From: an uncultured Gammaproteobacteria bacterium
Lineage (GTDB): Bacteria > Pseudomonadota > Gammaproteobacteria > Steroidobacterales > Woeseiaceae
Direction: 5' to 3'
DNA: 64,000 bases
NCBI GenBank assembly: GCA_937899415.1
Contig: CALBPI010000003.1
Span: forward strand, 1-64,000
Below are positions 62,781 to 64,000 of the stretch, piece by piece. Below the pieces are notes generated by a model. That model made no database searches, was not told the origin of the DNA, and saw nothing but the letters and a program-made list of their open reading frames with translations. The number at the start of each line of letters is the position of its first letter. Position 1 is the first letter of the stretch. The translations under genes and the position numbers were made by a program.

Positions 62781-64000
62781 GTTCTGCCGGGGCCGGGGCT
62801 TTCTCAAAGGCGACGTCCAGAGCGAACACGCCGCGCAGCAGTATGCTCGGCAGAAACCGCAGCGCCTGGTCGGGCGGGTCAAGGCGGATATTCTTGAGGC
62901 GGCGCAACAGGATGGGAAAAGCTGTTTGCAGTTCTTTGCGAGCGAGCTGCGAGCCTAGGCACGTATGGATGCCTCCGCCGAACGCCAAATGCTCCTTGGC
63001 GTTGGTCCTCAGCATGTCAAAACGGTCAGCGTCAGCGAACTTTGCCTCGTCGCGGTTGCCTGATCCGTACCGCACCAGGATAAGGTCATTCTTCCTGATC
63101 GGTTCACCACCGATTTCTGTATCGGCAGTTGCAACCCGCCACATGTTGTTGGTGGGTGACAGGAAGCGCAGTGTTTCCTCCACAAAGTTCTTAACTAGAG
63201 TTGGATCCGCGCTCAGTGCGTCCAATTGCTCAGGATGGGTCAATAGAAAGTACAGACCTGCGGTAAGCGTGTGGGCGGTCGTCTCATTGCCGGCAACCAG
63301 CAGCTGCTGCAGAATCGATAGCAACTCCTCGTAAGTCATCTTTCGATCGTCGCCCTCTTCGGACAAGTCAGCATGCACCAGGTCGGATATGACGTCCTCG
63401 GTTGGGTTGGCGCGCTTGCGCTCGATAACCTCCACGAAATACTTCTGAAACTCGACAATCTTGCCGGCGGCCCATAGCCTCTCTTCCTTCGCTGCCACGC
63501 CGCCAAGCTGCACCAGGAATGCATTTGACCATTCCTCAAACTGATCGAAATGCTCTCGCGGGACGCCGAGCGCATCCGCAATGACATACATCGGCAATTT
63601 GTTTGCGAACTCGCTCTTGAATTCGATACGCCCCGATTCGGGGAGCTCGTCAATCAGTGATTCGACGAGTTCCTCCACATACGCGGTCATCTGCAACACC
63701 CGTCGATAGGTGAAGGCTTTCATCGCCAGCTTGCGATACCGCGTGTGCTGCGGCGGATCGGCAGTGAGCATCGTGTCCGCCACAATCCAGCCCTGCTTGA
63801 TGATCTCGACCTCGTCTGGATCCTGCTGCTCGGTGCTGCCGGAGCGCAACTGCTCTGCGAATCTGTTCGAGAACAACTTCGGCTGGGTATTGACCTGCCG
63901 GATGAGATCGTAGGTCGACACATAGACCACGTTGTTCTTCGGATCACGGTAGACCGGCGCCTCTGCGCGAAGCCGCGCGTAGAACGGATGGGGATCTTGC
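62773..64000 (-). CDS. cytochrome P450, N-terminus cut by the window edge
   Basis: At least 408 codons; the frame stays open through the last base and reads QDPHPFYARLRAEAPVYRDPKNNVVYVSTYD, a normal P450 beginning, so the start lies just beyond 64000. I-helix LLVAGNETTAHTL (AGxETT), ExxR in EETLRFLSP, PERF-like region DADRFDM, heme loop FGGGIHTCLGSQLARKE. Soluble bacterial class I type (CYP107/CYP125-like in style, not assigned). No ferredoxin is seen. Overlaps the epoxide-hydrolase-type gene by 8 nt. Confidence 0.93.
   Translation of the reverse strand, partial: QDPHPFYARLRAEAPVYRDPKNNVVYVSTYDLIRQVNTQPKLFSNRFAEQLRSGSTEQQDPDEVEIIKQGWIVADTMLTADPPQHTRYRKLAMKAFTYRRVLQMTAYVEELVESLIDELPESGRIEFKSEFANKLPMYVIADALGVPREHFDQFEEWSNAFLVQLGGVAAKEERLWAAGKIVEFQKYFVEVIERKRANPTEDVISDLVHADLSEEGDDRKMTYEELLSILQQLLVAGNETTAHTLTAGLYFLLTHPEQLDALSADPTLVKNFVEETLRFLSPTNNMWRVATADTEIGGEPIRKNDLILVRYGSGNRDEAKFADADRFDMLRTNAKEHLAFGGGIHTCLGSQLARKELQTAFPILLRRLKNIRLDPPDQALRFLPSILLRGVFALDVAFEKAPAPAERE

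Noticed and set aside
43630-64000. Steroid-degradation cluster or P450 biosynthetic gene cluster as a firm label
   Set aside because: No ketosteroid dehydrogenase, ring-cleavage, terpene synthase, PKS or NRPS genes are present; only a general catabolic role is supported.

Overview
The window reads as chromosomal DNA of a GC-rich, Gram-negative bacterium, most likely a free-living or marine gammaproteobacterium. That placement is an inference from lipoproteins with lipoboxes, TolC/RND and TonB-dependent outer-membrane machinery, DUF3106/DUF3619/DUF3667-type genes and dense, overlapping gene packing. I count 57 protein-coding genes. Two are incomplete: a PAS-histidine kinase interrupted by a stop at the left edge, and a P450 cut by the right edge. 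I saw no rRNA, tRNA, CRISPR array, insertion sequence or phage gene.

Layout. (1) 0-9.1 kb: a hybrid histidine kinase, then a leftward run of LysR regulator, ABC exporter ATPase and permease, secreted amidohydrolase with a CIA30-like tail, DesK-like kinase, DesR-like regulator, a hypothetical protein and a zinc-ribbon DUF3667 membrane protein. (2) 9.2-18.5 kb: envelope and housekeeping genes: TPR protein, strictosidine-synthase-like propeller, a small membrane protein behind an FNR-like box, Cof-type HAD phosphatase, two beta-barrel proteins, and a likely operon of DUF4382-type lipoprotein, ECF sigma factor, DUF3619 protein, very acidic secreted protein and arginine-rich DUF3106 protein. (3) 18.6-29 kb: alpha/beta hydrolase with two acyl-CoA dehydrogenases, a complete RND tripartite efflux operon behind a palindromic operator, and alanine dehydrogenase. 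(4) 29-33.6 kb: lipoprotein plus PAS/degenerate-GGDEF/EAL protein, small membrane and periplasmic proteins, a LysR regulator. (5) 33.6-43.3 kb: MarR regulator, ABC ATPase and an ABC permease fused to an M1 aminopeptidase, then a UbiA-like prenyltransferase overlapping a flavin amine-oxidase-like gene, flanked on both sides by paralogous exported alpha/beta hydrolases.

(6) 43.6-64 kb is the most unusual part: a catabolic island of zinc alcohol dehydrogenase, TonB-dependent receptor, acyl-CoA ligase, OB-fold DUF35 protein with its thiolase, thiolase-like TLP1 protein, enoyl-CoA hydratase, aldehyde dehydrogenase, class III CoA-transferase, three SDRs, Rieske oxygenase, a lipoyl-domain/alpha-beta-hydrolase fusion, a ThuA-like protein, a limonene-epoxide-hydrolase-family enzyme and a P450. 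Together they suggest uptake, oxygenation, epoxide opening, CoA activation and carbon-carbon cleavage of a hydrophobic, probably alicyclic or terpenoid/steroid-like compound. The substrate cannot be read from sequence. No steroid-nucleus genes, no dedicated regulator and no redox partners are present in the window, so the island probably continues to the right.

Noteworthy local signals: a thiolase whose only sensible start codon is ATC behind a perfect Shine-Dalgarno; a DUF35 protein with no cysteines; a P450-epoxide hydrolase pair overlapping by 8 nt; and palindromic operator candidates before the RND operon, the MarR gene and an SDR.
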